Shown piece by piece: positions 48,314-58,194 of a stretch of DNA of 64,000 bases. The stretch spans positions 1 to 64,000 of the forward strand of contig JAAVTG010000140.1 in assembly GCA_011947345.1 (NCBI GenBank), read 5' to 3'. The stretch comes from Phytophthora quininea (lineage: Eukaryota > Oomycota > Peronosporomycetes > Peronosporales > Peronosporaceae). The notes under the pieces were generated by a model that saw nothing but the letters and a program-made list of their open reading frames with translations, was not told the DNA's origin and searched no databases. Position 1 is the first letter of the stretch. Every line of letters begins with the position of its first letter. Both the position numbers and the translations under genes were made by a program.

Positions 48314-48750
48314 TTTGCCAACGCTAACTCGATCTTTGCCGGCGTCCGAGTCCGAGTCCGAGTCCGAGTCCGAGTTGCCGCCTTCGCCAAGCAGCCAGCT
48401 TCACATGGCCACAACTTCACATGGCCACAGCTCGCGCGCTGGTTTGGTTGGGCTGCCGCCGACGCGCGCGCTGCACTCGTCTGGACGCGTAGATGCGTTT
48501 TGCGCCGAGAAACGTCCAAATCGGACACGTACAGCCTTCAGGACGGGCGCCTGAAGTTGGCGCTTCGAAGCCCGCGCGGAGCAGGTCGGTCGGGCTGGAC
48601 CGGGTCATGTGGCAGGTCAGTGGCCATCCAGCGACCGCGTAGACCTCTGCCAGCGCACTGATAGTCGTGGCCAAGCACCGCTACGGGTCTAAAGACCACT
48701 GTTTGGCCATTTGGTCAGCCACGGGACCGCGTGGACCAGCATCGACCTCC

Positions 48751-48869
48751 GTAGACGGCCATCTTAGGATGAGAACACCGTATCCCGTTCGCTCTGCGAA
48801 GTTAAGCATCCTCAAGCTCGGGTAGTACTCAGGTGGGTGACCACTGGGGAAGTCCGGGTGCTGTCTACC
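48751..48869 (+). rRNA. 5S ribosomal RNA, copy 48
   Basis: Gene identical to copy 1; next copy 556 bp on. Confidence 0.95.
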
Positions 48870-49306
48870 TTTGCCAACGCTAACTCGATCTTTGCCGGCG
48901 TCCGAGTCCGAGTCCGAGTCCGAGTCCGAGTTGCCGCCTTCGCCAAGCAGCCAGCTTCACATGGCCACAACTTCACATGGCCACAGCTCGCGCGCTGGTT
49001 TGGTTGGGCTGCCGCCGACGCGCGCGCTGCACTCGTCTGGACGCGTAGATGCGTTTTGCGCCGAGAAACGTCCAAATCGGACACGTACAGCCTTCAGGAC
49101 GGGCGCCTGAAGTTGGCGCTTCGAAGCCCGCGCGGAGCAGGTCGGTCGGGCTGGACCGGGTCATGTGGCAGGTCAGTGGCCATCCAGCGACCGCGTAGAC
49201 CTCTGCCAGCGCACTGATAGTCGTGGCCAAGCACCGCTACGGGTCTAAAGACCACTGTTTGGCCATTTGGTCAGCCACGGGACCGCGTGGACCAGCATCG
49301 ACCTCC

Positions 49307-49425
49307 GTAGACGGCCATCTTAGGATGAGAACACCGTATCCCGTTCGCTCTGCGAAGTTAAGCATCCTCAAGCTCGGGTAGTACTCAGGTGGGTGACCAC
49401 TGGGGAAGTCCGGGTGCTGTCTACC
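49307..49425 (+). rRNA. 5S ribosomal RNA, copy 49
   Basis: Gene identical to copy 1; spacer is one CG dinucleotide shorter; next copy 554 bp on. Confidence 0.95.
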
Positions 49426-49860
49426 TTTGCCAACGCTAACTCGATCTTTGCCGGCGTCCGAGTCCGAGTCCGAGTCCGAGTCCGAGTTGCCGCCTTCGCC
49501 AAGCAGCCAGCTTCACATGGCCACAACTTCACATGGCCACAGCTCGCGCGCTGGTTTGGTTGGGCTGCCGCCGACGCGCGCTGCACTCGTCTGGACGCGT
49601 AGATGCGTTTTGCGCCGAGAAACGTCCAAATCGGACACGTACAGCCTTCAGGACGGGCGCCTGAAGTTGGCGCTTCGAAGCCCGCGCGGAGCAGGTCGGT
49701 CGGGCTGGACCGGGTCATGTGGCAGGTCAGTGGCCATCCAGCGACCGCGTAGACCTCTGCCAGCGCACTGATAGTCGTGGCCAAGCACCGCTACGGGTCT
49801 AAAGACCACTGTTTGGCCATTTGGTCAGCCACGGGACCGCGTGGACCAGCATCGACCTCC

Positions 49861-49979
49861 GTAGACGGCCATCTTAGGATGAGAACACCGTATCCCGTTC
49901 GCTCTGCGAAGTTAAGCATCCTCAAGCTCGGGTAGTACTCAGGTGGGTGACCACTGGGGAAGTCCGGGTGCTGTCTACC
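49861..49979 (+). rRNA. 5S ribosomal RNA, copy 50
   Basis: Gene identical to copy 1; next copy 556 bp on. Confidence 0.95.
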
Positions 49980-50416
49980 TTTGCCAACGCTAACTCGATC
50001 TTTGCCGGCGTCCGAGTCCGAGTCCGAGTCCGAGTCCGAGTTGCCGCCTTCGCCAAGCAGCCAGCTTCACATGGCCACAACTTCACATGGCCACAGCTCG
50101 CGCGCTGGTTTGGTTGGGCTGCCGCCGACGCGCGCGCTGCACTCGTCTGGACGCGTAGATGCGTTTTGCGCCGAGAAACGTCCAAATCGGACACGTACAG
50201 CCTTCAGGACGGGCGCCTGAAGTTGGCGCTTCGAAGCCCGCGCGGAGCAGGTCGGTCGGGCTGGACCGGGTCATGTGGCAGGTCAGTGGCCATCCAGCGA
50301 CCGCGTAGACCTCTGCCAGCGCACTGATAGTCGTGGCCAAGCACCGCTACGGGTCTAAAGACCACTGTTTGGCCATTTGGTCAGCCACGGGACCGCGTGG
50401 ACCAGCATCGACCTCC

Positions 50417-50535
50417 GTAGACGGCCATCTTAGGATGAGAACACCGTATCCCGTTCGCTCTGCGAAGTTAAGCATCCTCAAGCTCGGGTAGTACTCAGGT
50501 GGGTGACCACTGGGGAAGTCCGGGTGCTGTCTACC
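50417..50535 (+). rRNA. 5S ribosomal RNA, copy 51
   Basis: Gene identical to copy 1; last five-hexamer unit before the 562-bp block; next copy 556 bp on. Confidence 0.95.
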
Positions 50536-50972
50536 TTTGCCAACGCTAACTCGATCTTTGCCGGCGTCCGAGTCCGAGTCCGAGTCCGAGTCCGAGTTGC
50601 CGCCTTCGCCAAGCAGCCAGCTTCACATGGCCACAACTTCACATGGCCACAGCTCGCGCGCTGGTTTGGTTGGGCTGCCGCCGACGCGCGCGCTGCACTC
50701 GTCTGGACGCGTAGATGCGTTTTGCGCCGAGAAACGTCCAAATCGGACACGTACAGCCTTCAGGACGGGCGCCTGAAGTTGGCGCTTCGAAGCCCGCGCG
50801 GAGCAGGTCGGTCGGGCTGGACCGGGTCATGTGGCAGGTCAGTGGCCATCCAGCGACCGCGTAGACCTCTGCCAGCGCACTGATAGTCGTGGCCAAGCAC
50901 CGCTACGGGTCTAAAGACCACTGTTTGGCCATTTGGTCAGCCACGGGACCGCGTGGACCAGCATCGACCTCC

Positions 50973-51091
50973 GTAGACGGCCATCTTAGGATGAGAACAC
51001 CGTATCCCGTTCGCTCTGCGAAGTTAAGCATCCTCAAGCTCGGGTAGTACTCAGGTGGGTGACCACTGGGGAAGTCCGGGTGCTGTCTACC
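50973..51091 (+). rRNA. 5S ribosomal RNA, copy 52
   Basis: Gene identical to copy 1; starts the run of six-hexamer units; next copy 562 bp on. Confidence 0.95.
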
Positions 51092-51534
51092 TTTGCCAAC
51101 GCTAACTCGATCTTTGCCGGCGTCCGAGTCCGAGTCCGAGTCCGAGTCCGAGTCCGAGTTGCCGCCTTCGCCAAGCAGCCAGCTTCACATGGCCACAACT
51201 TCACATGGCCACAGCTCGCGCGCTGGTTTGGTTGGGCTGCCGCCGACGCGCGCGCTGCACTCGTCTGGACGCGTAGATGCGTTTTGCGCCGAGAAACGTC
51301 CAAATCGGACACGTACAGCCTTCAGGACGGGCGCCTGAAGTTGGCGCTTCGAAGCCCGCGCGGAGCAGGTCGGTCGGGCTGGACCGGGTCATGTGGCAGG
51401 TCAGTGGCCATCCAGCGACCGCGTAGACCTCTGCCAGCGCACTGATAGTCGTGGCCAAGCACCGCTACGGGTCTAAAGACCACTGTTTGGCCATTTGGTC
51501 AGCCACGGGACCGCGTGGACCAGCATCGACCTCC

Positions 51535-51653
51535 GTAGACGGCCATCTTAGGATGAGAACACCGTATCCCGTTCGCTCTGCGAAGTTAAGCATCCTCAAG
51601 CTCGGGTAGTACTCAGGTGGGTGACCACTGGGGAAGTCCGGGTGCTGTCTACC
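51535..51653 (+). rRNA. 5S ribosomal RNA, copy 53
   Basis: Gene identical to copy 1; 562-bp unit. Confidence 0.95.
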
Positions 51654-52096
51654 TTTGCCAACGCTAACTCGATCTTTGCCGGCGTCCGAGTCCGAGTCCG
51701 AGTCCGAGTCCGAGTCCGAGTTGCCGCCTTCGCCAAGCAGCCAGCTTCACATGGCCACAACTTCACATGGCCACAGCTCGCGCGCTGGTTTGGTTGGGCT
51801 GCCGCCGACGCGCGCGCTGCACTCGTCTGGACGCGTAGATGCGTTTTGCGCCGAGAAACGTCCAAATCGGACACGTACAGCCTTCAGGACGGGCGCCTGA
51901 AGTTGGCGCTTCGAAGCCCGCGCGGAGCAGGTCGGTCGGGCTGGACCGGGTCATGTGGCAGGTCAGTGGCCATCCAGCGACCGCGTAGACCTCTGCCAGC
52001 GCACTGATAGTCGTGGCCAAGCACCGCTACGGGTCTAAAGACCACTGTTTGGCCATTTGGTCAGCCACGGGACCGCGTGGACCAGCATCGACCTCC

Positions 52097-52215
52097 GTAG
52101 ACGGCCATCTTAGGATGAGAACACCGTATCCCGTTCGCTCTGCGAAGTTAAGCATCCTCAAGCTCGGGTAGTACTCAGGTGGGTGACCACTGGGGAAGTC
52201 CGGGTGCTGTCTACC
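52097..52215 (+). rRNA. 5S ribosomal RNA, copy 54
   Basis: Gene identical to copy 1; 562-bp unit. Confidence 0.95.
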
Positions 52216-52658
52216 TTTGCCAACGCTAACTCGATCTTTGCCGGCGTCCGAGTCCGAGTCCGAGTCCGAGTCCGAGTCCGAGTTGCCGCCTTCGCCAAGC
52301 AGCCAGCTTCACATGGCCACAACTTCACATGGCCACAGCTCGCGCGCTGGTTTGGTTGGGCTGCCGCCGACGCGCGCGCTGCACTCGTCTGGACGCGTAG
52401 ATGCGTTTTGCGCCGAGAAACGTCCAAATCGGACACGTACAGCCTTCAGGACGGGCGCCTGAAGTTGGCGCTTCGAAGCCCGCGCGGAGCAGGTCGGTCG
52501 GGCTGGACCGGGTCATGTGGCAGGTCAGTGGCCATCCAGCGACCGCGTAGACCTCTGCCAGCGCACTGATAGTCGTGGCCAAGCACCGCTACGGGTCTAA
52601 AGACCACTGTTTGGCCATTTGGTCAGCCACGGGACCGCGTGGACCAGCATCGACCTCC

Positions 52659-52777
52659 GTAGACGGCCATCTTAGGATGAGAACACCGTATCCCGTTCGC
52701 TCTGCGAAGTTAAGCATCCTCAAGCTCGGGTAGTACTCAGGTGGGTGACCACTGGGGAAGTCCGGGTGCTGTCTACC
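52659..52777 (+). rRNA. 5S ribosomal RNA, copy 55
   Basis: Gene identical to copy 1; 562-bp unit. Confidence 0.95.
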
Positions 52778-53220
52778 TTTGCCAACGCTAACTCGATCTT
52801 TGCCGGCGTCCGAGTCCGAGTCCGAGTCCGAGTCCGAGTCCGAGTTGCCGCCTTCGCCAAGCAGCCAGCTTCACATGGCCACAACTTCACATGGCCACAG
52901 CTCGCGCGCTGGTTTGGTTGGGCTGCCGCCGACGCGCGCGCTGCACTCGTCTGGACGCGTAGATGCGTTTTGCGCCGAGAAACGTCCAAATCGGACACGT
53001 ACAGCCTTCAGGACGGGCGCCTGAAGTTGGCGCTTCGAAGCCCGCGCGGAGCAGGTCGGTCGGGCTGGACCGGGTCATGTGGCAGGTCAGTGGCCATCCA
53101 GCGACCGCGTAGACCTCTGCCAGCGCACTGATAGTCGTGGCCAAGCACCGCTACGGGTCTAAAGACCACTGTTTGGCCATTTGGTCAGCCACGGGACCGC
53201 GTGGACCAGCATCGACCTCC

Positions 53221-53339
53221 GTAGACGGCCATCTTAGGATGAGAACACCGTATCCCGTTCGCTCTGCGAAGTTAAGCATCCTCAAGCTCGGGTAGTACTC
53301 AGGTGGGTGACCACTGGGGAAGTCCGGGTGCTGTCTACC
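53221..53339 (+). rRNA. 5S ribosomal RNA, copy 56
   Basis: Gene identical to copy 1; 562-bp unit. Confidence 0.95.
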
Positions 53340-53782
53340 TTTGCCAACGCTAACTCGATCTTTGCCGGCGTCCGAGTCCGAGTCCGAGTCCGAGTCCGAG
53401 TCCGAGTTGCCGCCTTCGCCAAGCAGCCAGCTTCACATGGCCACAACTTCACATGGCCACAGCTCGCGCGCTGGTTTGGTTGGGCTGCCGCCGACGCGCG
53501 CGCTGCACTCGTCTGGACGCGTAGATGCGTTTTGCGCCGAGAAACGTCCAAATCGGACACGTACAGCCTTCAGGACGGGCGCCTGAAGTTGGCGCTTCGA
53601 AGCCCGCGCGGAGCAGGTCGGTCGGGCTGGACCGGGTCATGTGGCAGGTCAGTGGCCATCCAGCGACCGCGTAGACCTCTGCCAGCGCACTGATAGTCGT
53701 GGCCAAGCACCGCTACGGGTCTAAAGACCACTGTTTGGCCATTTGGTCAGCCACGGGACCGCGTGGACCAGCATCGACCTCC

Positions 53783-53901
53783 GTAGACGGCCATCTTAGG
53801 ATGAGAACACCGTATCCCGTTCGCTCTGCGAAGTTAAGCATCCTCAAGCTCGGGTAGTACTCAGGTGGGTGACCACTGGGGAAGTCCGGGTGCTGTCTAC
53901 C
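53783..53901 (+). rRNA. 5S ribosomal RNA, copy 57
   Basis: Gene identical to copy 1; 560-bp unit, one CG dinucleotide shorter in the GCGC-rich block. Confidence 0.95.
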
Positions 53902-54342
53902 TTTGCCAACGCTAACTCGATCTTTGCCGGCGTCCGAGTCCGAGTCCGAGTCCGAGTCCGAGTCCGAGTTGCCGCCTTCGCCAAGCAGCCAGCTTCACAT
54001 GGCCACAACTTCACATGGCCACAGCTCGCGCGCTGGTTTGGTTGGGCTGCCGCCGACGCGCGCTGCACTCGTCTGGACGCGTAGATGCGTTTTGCGCCGA
54101 GAAACGTCCAAATCGGACACGTACAGCCTTCAGGACGGGCGCCTGAAGTTGGCGCTTCGAAGCCCGCGCGGAGCAGGTCGGTCGGGCTGGACCGGGTCAT
54201 GTGGCAGGTCAGTGGCCATCCAGCGACCGCGTAGACCTCTGCCAGCGCACTGATAGTCGTGGCCAAGCACCGCTACGGGTCTAAAGACCACTGTTTGGCC
54301 ATTTGGTCAGCCACGGGACCGCGTGGACCAGCATCGACCTCC

Positions 54343-54461
54343 GTAGACGGCCATCTTAGGATGAGAACACCGTATCCCGTTCGCTCTGCGAAGTTAAGCA
54401 TCCTCAAGCTCGGGTAGTACTCAGGTGGGTGACCACTGGGGAAGTCCGGGTGCTGTCTACC
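54343..54461 (+). rRNA. 5S ribosomal RNA, copy 58 (last complete)
   Basis: Gene identical to copy 1; 562 bp to the truncated last copy. Confidence 0.95.
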
Positions 54462-54904
54462 TTTGCCAACGCTAACTCGATCTTTGCCGGCGTCCGAGTC
54501 CGAGTCCGAGTCCGAGTCCGAGTCCGAGTTGCCGCCTTCGCCAAGCAGCCAGCTTCACATGGCCACAACTTCACATGGCCACAGCTCGCGCGCTGGTTTG
54601 GTTGGGCTGCCGCCGACGCGCGCGCTGCACTCGTCTGGACGCGTAGATGCGTTTTGCGCCGAGAAACGTCCAAATCGGACACGTACAGCCTTCAGGACGG
54701 GCGCCTGAAGTTGGCGCTTCGAAGCCCGCGCGGAGCAGGTCGGTCGGGCTGGACCGGGTCATGTGGCAGGTCAGTGGCCATCCAGCGACCGCGTAGACCT
54801 CTGCCAGCGCACTGATAGTCGTGGCCAAGCACCGCTACGGGTCTAAAGACCACTGTTTGGCCATTTGGTCAGCCACGGGACCGCGTGGACCAGCATAGAC
54901 CTCC

Positions 54905-54915
54905 GTAGACGGCCA
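54905..54915 (+). pseudogene. 5S rRNA stump at array end
   Basis: Only GTAGACGGCCA of the gene remains before unrelated sequence starts at 54916. The upstream flank is intact and carries the A form of the CAT[A/C]GACC site, unlike the 17 copies before it. Confidence 0.9.
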
Positions 54916-55182
54916 GCAATGTGGATATGATACAAGAGTGGCGAGGGAACCACTCGTTGAGACACCACAAACGAAAATATGAAACAGGAGCGCGCGTTGG
55001 AATCACGTCGACGGTATCGTGGTGGAACACAGCCACATTCTGGAACGACGGTGTGCCGCACTATGGACGGATAGATGCTGGACACAAATGCTGAGACGAT
55101 GTCAAAGACTGATGGTGTGTACGCATAAAATGAATGTTGTGCTATTTATCATTGTGTATTGACTCCTTATCGTTGTTTCAGT
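54916..55182. other. Non-coding flank right of the 5S array
   Basis: No gene supported. A TG dinucleotide at 54920 starts TGTGGATATGATACAAG, which could be the edge of an inserted repeat, but no partner end was found. Confidence 0.35.
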
Positions 55183-56052
55183 TTATTCAGGATAGTCAAT
55201 ATTATTCGCTTTGAATGACTTGGTCGTTCTGAAGAAGGTTGGCAATTCTCTGAGACCCACAGGACTAAAATTAACCTTTTTGTTGACACTGCATGTGCTG
55301 GTGATGTCATGCAGCAGAAGAATCTTAGGGTCCTGTAGCAGCGCCTCACTTACCTTTCACATGAAATACAAGACGAAAATTCCACTGTTACTGGGCCCCT
55401 TTTATTTTGGAGTTGTCTGCGCCTTTTTAGTGACGTAGTTCACTGTTTTCTTGTTGTATTTCGACAGTGCTTCCGTTTTGAAGTAGTCTCTGAGAATTCG
55501 AGAGACCGTCTCGGTAGAGTGATACCCTCCCAACGAGTCCACATGAATCAAATAGGGCTTGACGCCTTCGATTGCGAGGACCGGGTTCTGCACGACAATA
55601 AAACTCCAGTGGTCATCCATGCATACAGACACGATAACCGTACGGTACTTTTTGTACAGAAATGTCGCGGTGATACCTCAAACCAGGGGATACGCTGCCT
55701 TCATATTGCTTTTGTTTTCTATGTAAATGCGGAAGATTTCGCCAAATAGCTTGCAGTCGAAGTTAAATGTCATGCGACTTGCATCAATGTGCTTCCATAT
55801 AAAATAGGACATCACAAAGTCACTCAGCCACGTGTCTGGACCCAACGTCTGGAGGTCCTTTTCGGTGACTTTAAGCTCGTAGGAGTCGACATTGGGCCAG
55901 AACCAGATAGCTGTAGATTTGCAGACCAAAGTCTTGCGTTTGATTCGATCGGCGACACAATCTTGATCTTCAGACACAGGATTCTTGGGGGTTTCGTCCA
56001 ACCTCGACGCGGGGCTGCCGGGGTTTTCTTCCAAACTGGGCACATGAGGCAC
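55183..56052 (-). pseudogene. C48 (Ulp1/SENP-like) cysteine protease, inactive
   Basis: One reading frame on the minus strand runs from 56052 to a stop at 55183 with in-frame stops at 55678, 55402 and 55357. Family signatures are in the right order: DTWLSDFVMSYFIWKHID near the start of the protease fold, DDHWSFIVVQNP with the catalytic His, IHVDSLGG with the catalytic Asp, and GPSNSGIFVLYF where the family has Asp/Asn-Cys-Gly. Here the Cys position is Ser. Such proteases remove SUMO or process proteins of mobile elements and viruses. The 5' part may begin further upstream in another frame (around 56060-56150). It lies next to tyrosine-recombinase fragments on the same strand, so it may come from the same element or from a neighbouring host-type gene copy. 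Confidence 0.7.
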
Positions 56053-56269
56053 TTTGATCTTTTCGTCGCGGGCAGTTCTGAGCTTCGTTTGGCTGCCTTG
56101 GTAGGGTAGATCTCCACAAACTCGCTGCGTTTCTGTCGTGTTATAAATCTATTAGCCCAGGAGTTTCTTGAACCAATATTTTTATCAGAGAACCCGGGAA
56201 TCCTGTACAAACACTCAAGTGCTATACTGTAACGAGACTCGCAACGTTTTCCTTGACAAAATCCACCGC

Positions 56270-57000
56270 CGCGATCTCAAATGCTGCCGAGGAGGAGACC
56301 ACCATGGAACTCGGCAACGAATTTCTCTGGGATAGCAATGATGACTGGACCATTATTGTACATGGTCTTGCGCTTGTCAATCGTCAACAGTTTGCTCTTT
56401 TTGTAGTTTGAAATGTTGCTGGTCTTTAAACTATTTTACACTTGAGCACGTTGAGGCGGCAAAGCGAACAAGAGAATAACCAACACATAGTCACGATACG
56501 TGCTATATAGGTTCCATGAACATCGCTTGGTGGTCTCAAATGTCACACGTGCCTCCTTCACCGCAATCTTGAGCTCGTTGTTGAAGACACTCAACACGTC
56601 AGGTACGGTGGGGAGACCGCTGATGTACCCAGCTTTTTCTTCAGGGTTGCTCTCTCGCTTCTTGTCTTCTCCCAGCTTATCTTTCAAAAGAACGATGAGA
56701 TCGTGAGCATGGTTCATCTGGGCGCATTGTTTCATCTTGATTTTCCAATATAGACAGTGTTTAATCTGCACCACCAAATTGTACGATGTGATCTGTTTCA
56801 GCTCGCGACCATCATCCGCAAAACCCAGCGTTAAACTGTAGTTTTCTAGTCTGCTTCCCTCGAAATATTTCCCCATCCGTTGTCATCATAAAGATCAATC
56901 ATCACCGTGTCGATGTCCACACTGTGAAAATGAGCAAACTTCCCCAAGAAAGTTCTAAACTTCGCGCAATGTTGTAGCAGCTGGATTGGGCCAAACGACT
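56270..57000 (-). pseudogene. Tyrosine recombinase, N-terminal and Arg I part (Crypton-like?)
   Basis: From about 57000 downward the coding signal includes KFRTFLGKFAHFHSVDIDTV and IDLYDDNG, then after a one-base shift MGKYFEGSRLENYSLTLGFA, a Lys-rich helical region, and YSTYRDYVLVILLFALPPQR, which fits the helix carrying the first catalytic Arg of tyrosine recombinases. A stop at 56436 is followed in frame by SKLLTIDKRKTMYNNGPVI and EKFVAEF. The catalytic C-terminal part expected next is absent and instead lies upstream at 57032-57730. Cryptons, which use such enzymes, are known from oomycetes; the assignment to that class is inference. Confidence 0.5.
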
Positions 57001-57031
57001 GAGCGTGTTGTTCACGTTCGAATACAAGACG

Positions 57032-57730
57032 CTACACTTGTCTAGGTTTCTTGGCTGGACTAGAGCGAGACCGGGTATTTTTATGTGTGGACGAACTATC
57101 TGCGCTTGTGTTGTCTGCCATACAAATCGTGAGATGAAGGGTACCCACAGCTTCGCGCTTAGTAGCTGTGCTCTCGTAGTATCGCTGCTGAGTTTCGTAG
57201 CTGTGGTACATCTGGTCGGCAAGTACAGCTATGTCGTTCGCAGTAAGTATCGAATATACCCACGTGATATATATCGAGTGGCAGTCATGAAGTGTCACAC
57301 GGCGGTTGAATAGCTTTAACATCAACTTTGTGAATTGTTTCGTCAAGTATGGCTCATGTTTTCTACCTCTTAGCTGCTTCGCTGTGTTGAATAGAGCCCA
57401 GCGTTCAGTGCATACTGGACGCCAAAACTTCCCGAATGCCTCTTTGTGCGTGGAACGACACTACTGCTGCATTTCTCCTTCAGTGATGAACACTTCCTCG
57501 CAAAGTGGGGAGTAACGACTTTAAACAGTCTCACTCGGTTCTTCTGTTCCAGGTCCATCGTTGGTGGTAGTCCCTCCTCCGGGGTCTTGATGCTGCTGCT
57601 GAACGCACTCGTCGTCGCTCTCTCCCTCGCTTGTGGGCGGTACGTACTCAGAGTCACTCATTGCCGAAGACTTTTGAGAATGAGTGGCTGTGGCTATGCT
57701 GACGTCAAAGGGTGCGGTAGTGGCCCCCAA
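57032..57730 (-). pseudogene. Tyrosine recombinase, C-terminal catalytic part
   Basis: One frame on the minus strand with two in-frame stops (57521 and about 57467). An acidic, Gln/Gly-rich N-terminal segment (SDSEYVPPTSEGESDDE) leads to RWALFNTAKQLRGRKHEPYL and then RVTLHDCHSIYITWVYS, where the family has His-x-x-Arg; here the Arg position is His. LADQMYHSYETQQRYYE follows with the second His and the nucleophile Tyr. The tail is basic (KNTRSRSSPAKKPRQV). Loss of an essential Arg and the stops make it inactive. It ends about 30 bases before the N-terminal part of the same kind of enzyme begins. Confidence 0.6.
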
Positions 57731-57857
57731 CCCGTCCGCAATTGATTAGTTGGTAACTATATCAATGAAATCGGATGGGAGTCCGATCGGAATGATGGCG
57801 GGCCCAGGTACTAGTATAGCCTTCTTCGTCTGGATTAGTTCATGGACTTCGCTGCCG

Positions 57858-58187
57858 TTACGTACTCGATGCACATATTACCCGGATGAAAGTCGTCTGC
57901 AGTGGAAGTGATCGCCACAGCGTACCCTTTAGGATCGTGAATGGACCCGTGAAGAAACTTTGCCCGACCGACGCCCCTTCGACCCCTGTGATGGACGAGA
58001 AGGCTTTCTTCCCGATGTTGACAATGCCGCCAATAGTATCGGTGCAGCGGGAAGCCATCATGCAGATGGTGACCTCATGAGATTTCGCAGCATGATCTTT
58101 CCTTTTCTCAAGCAGTTGCAGCTTCTTCCCATTTTCCTTCTTGGGCTTGATGACAGCCTCTTGATTCTCGTTTGCCATATGAGCCAT
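57858..58187 (-). CDS. Hypothetical protein fragment, family unknown
   Basis: An open frame of 109 residues with a Lys-rich start (KPKKENGKKLQLLEKRK) and a central part GGIVNIGKKAFSSITGVEG, then SFFTGPFTILKGTLWRSLPL. I do not recognise a family. The middle part could be a short amphipathic or membrane-interacting segment. Its 5' end is cut by the gypsy fragment at about 58195, and a stop ends it at 57858, shortly before more coding-like sequence in another frame. It lies between the gypsy relic and the recombinase relics, all on the minus strand. Confidence 0.3.
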   Translation of the reverse strand: MAHMANENQEAVIKPKKENGKKLQLLEKRKDHAAKSHEVTICMMASRCTDTIGGIVNIGKKAFSSITGVEGASVGQSFFTGPFTILKGTLWRSLPLQTTFIRVICASST

Positions 58188-58194
58188 GTCGCAC

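Larger units (their letters stand above)
22744..54915 (+). repeat. Tandem 5S rDNA array, 58 full units plus partial ends
   Basis: Head-to-tail units, all on the + strand, with a 119-bp 5S gene and a spacer of about 406-444 bp. Start-to-start distances range from 525 to 563 bp. The spacer holds, in order, a short T-run, a TCCGAG hexamer repeat (3 to 6 copies), a block with TCACATGGCCAC-type words, a GCGC-rich block, a small CTTCAGG/CCTGAAG hairpin, a conserved block and an upstream inverted repeat. The array enters at 22744 in mid-spacer and ends 11 bases into a gene at 54915. Copies 8-22 are shortened and irregular, while copies 46-58 are nearly identical. No rRNA 18S/28S genes are linked to it in this window. 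Confidence 0.97.

Noticed and set aside
22841..54828. Repeated frames of 60-146 codons on both strands in the 5S spacer
   Set aside because: They recur once per 5S unit, change frame with hexamer number, and overlap the 5S gene itself; they are spacer shadows.
22744..54915. CRISPR-like array of regularly spaced repeats
   Set aside because: The repeated unit is a full 5S gene plus a conserved spacer of over 400 bp; there are no short repeats with unique spacers.
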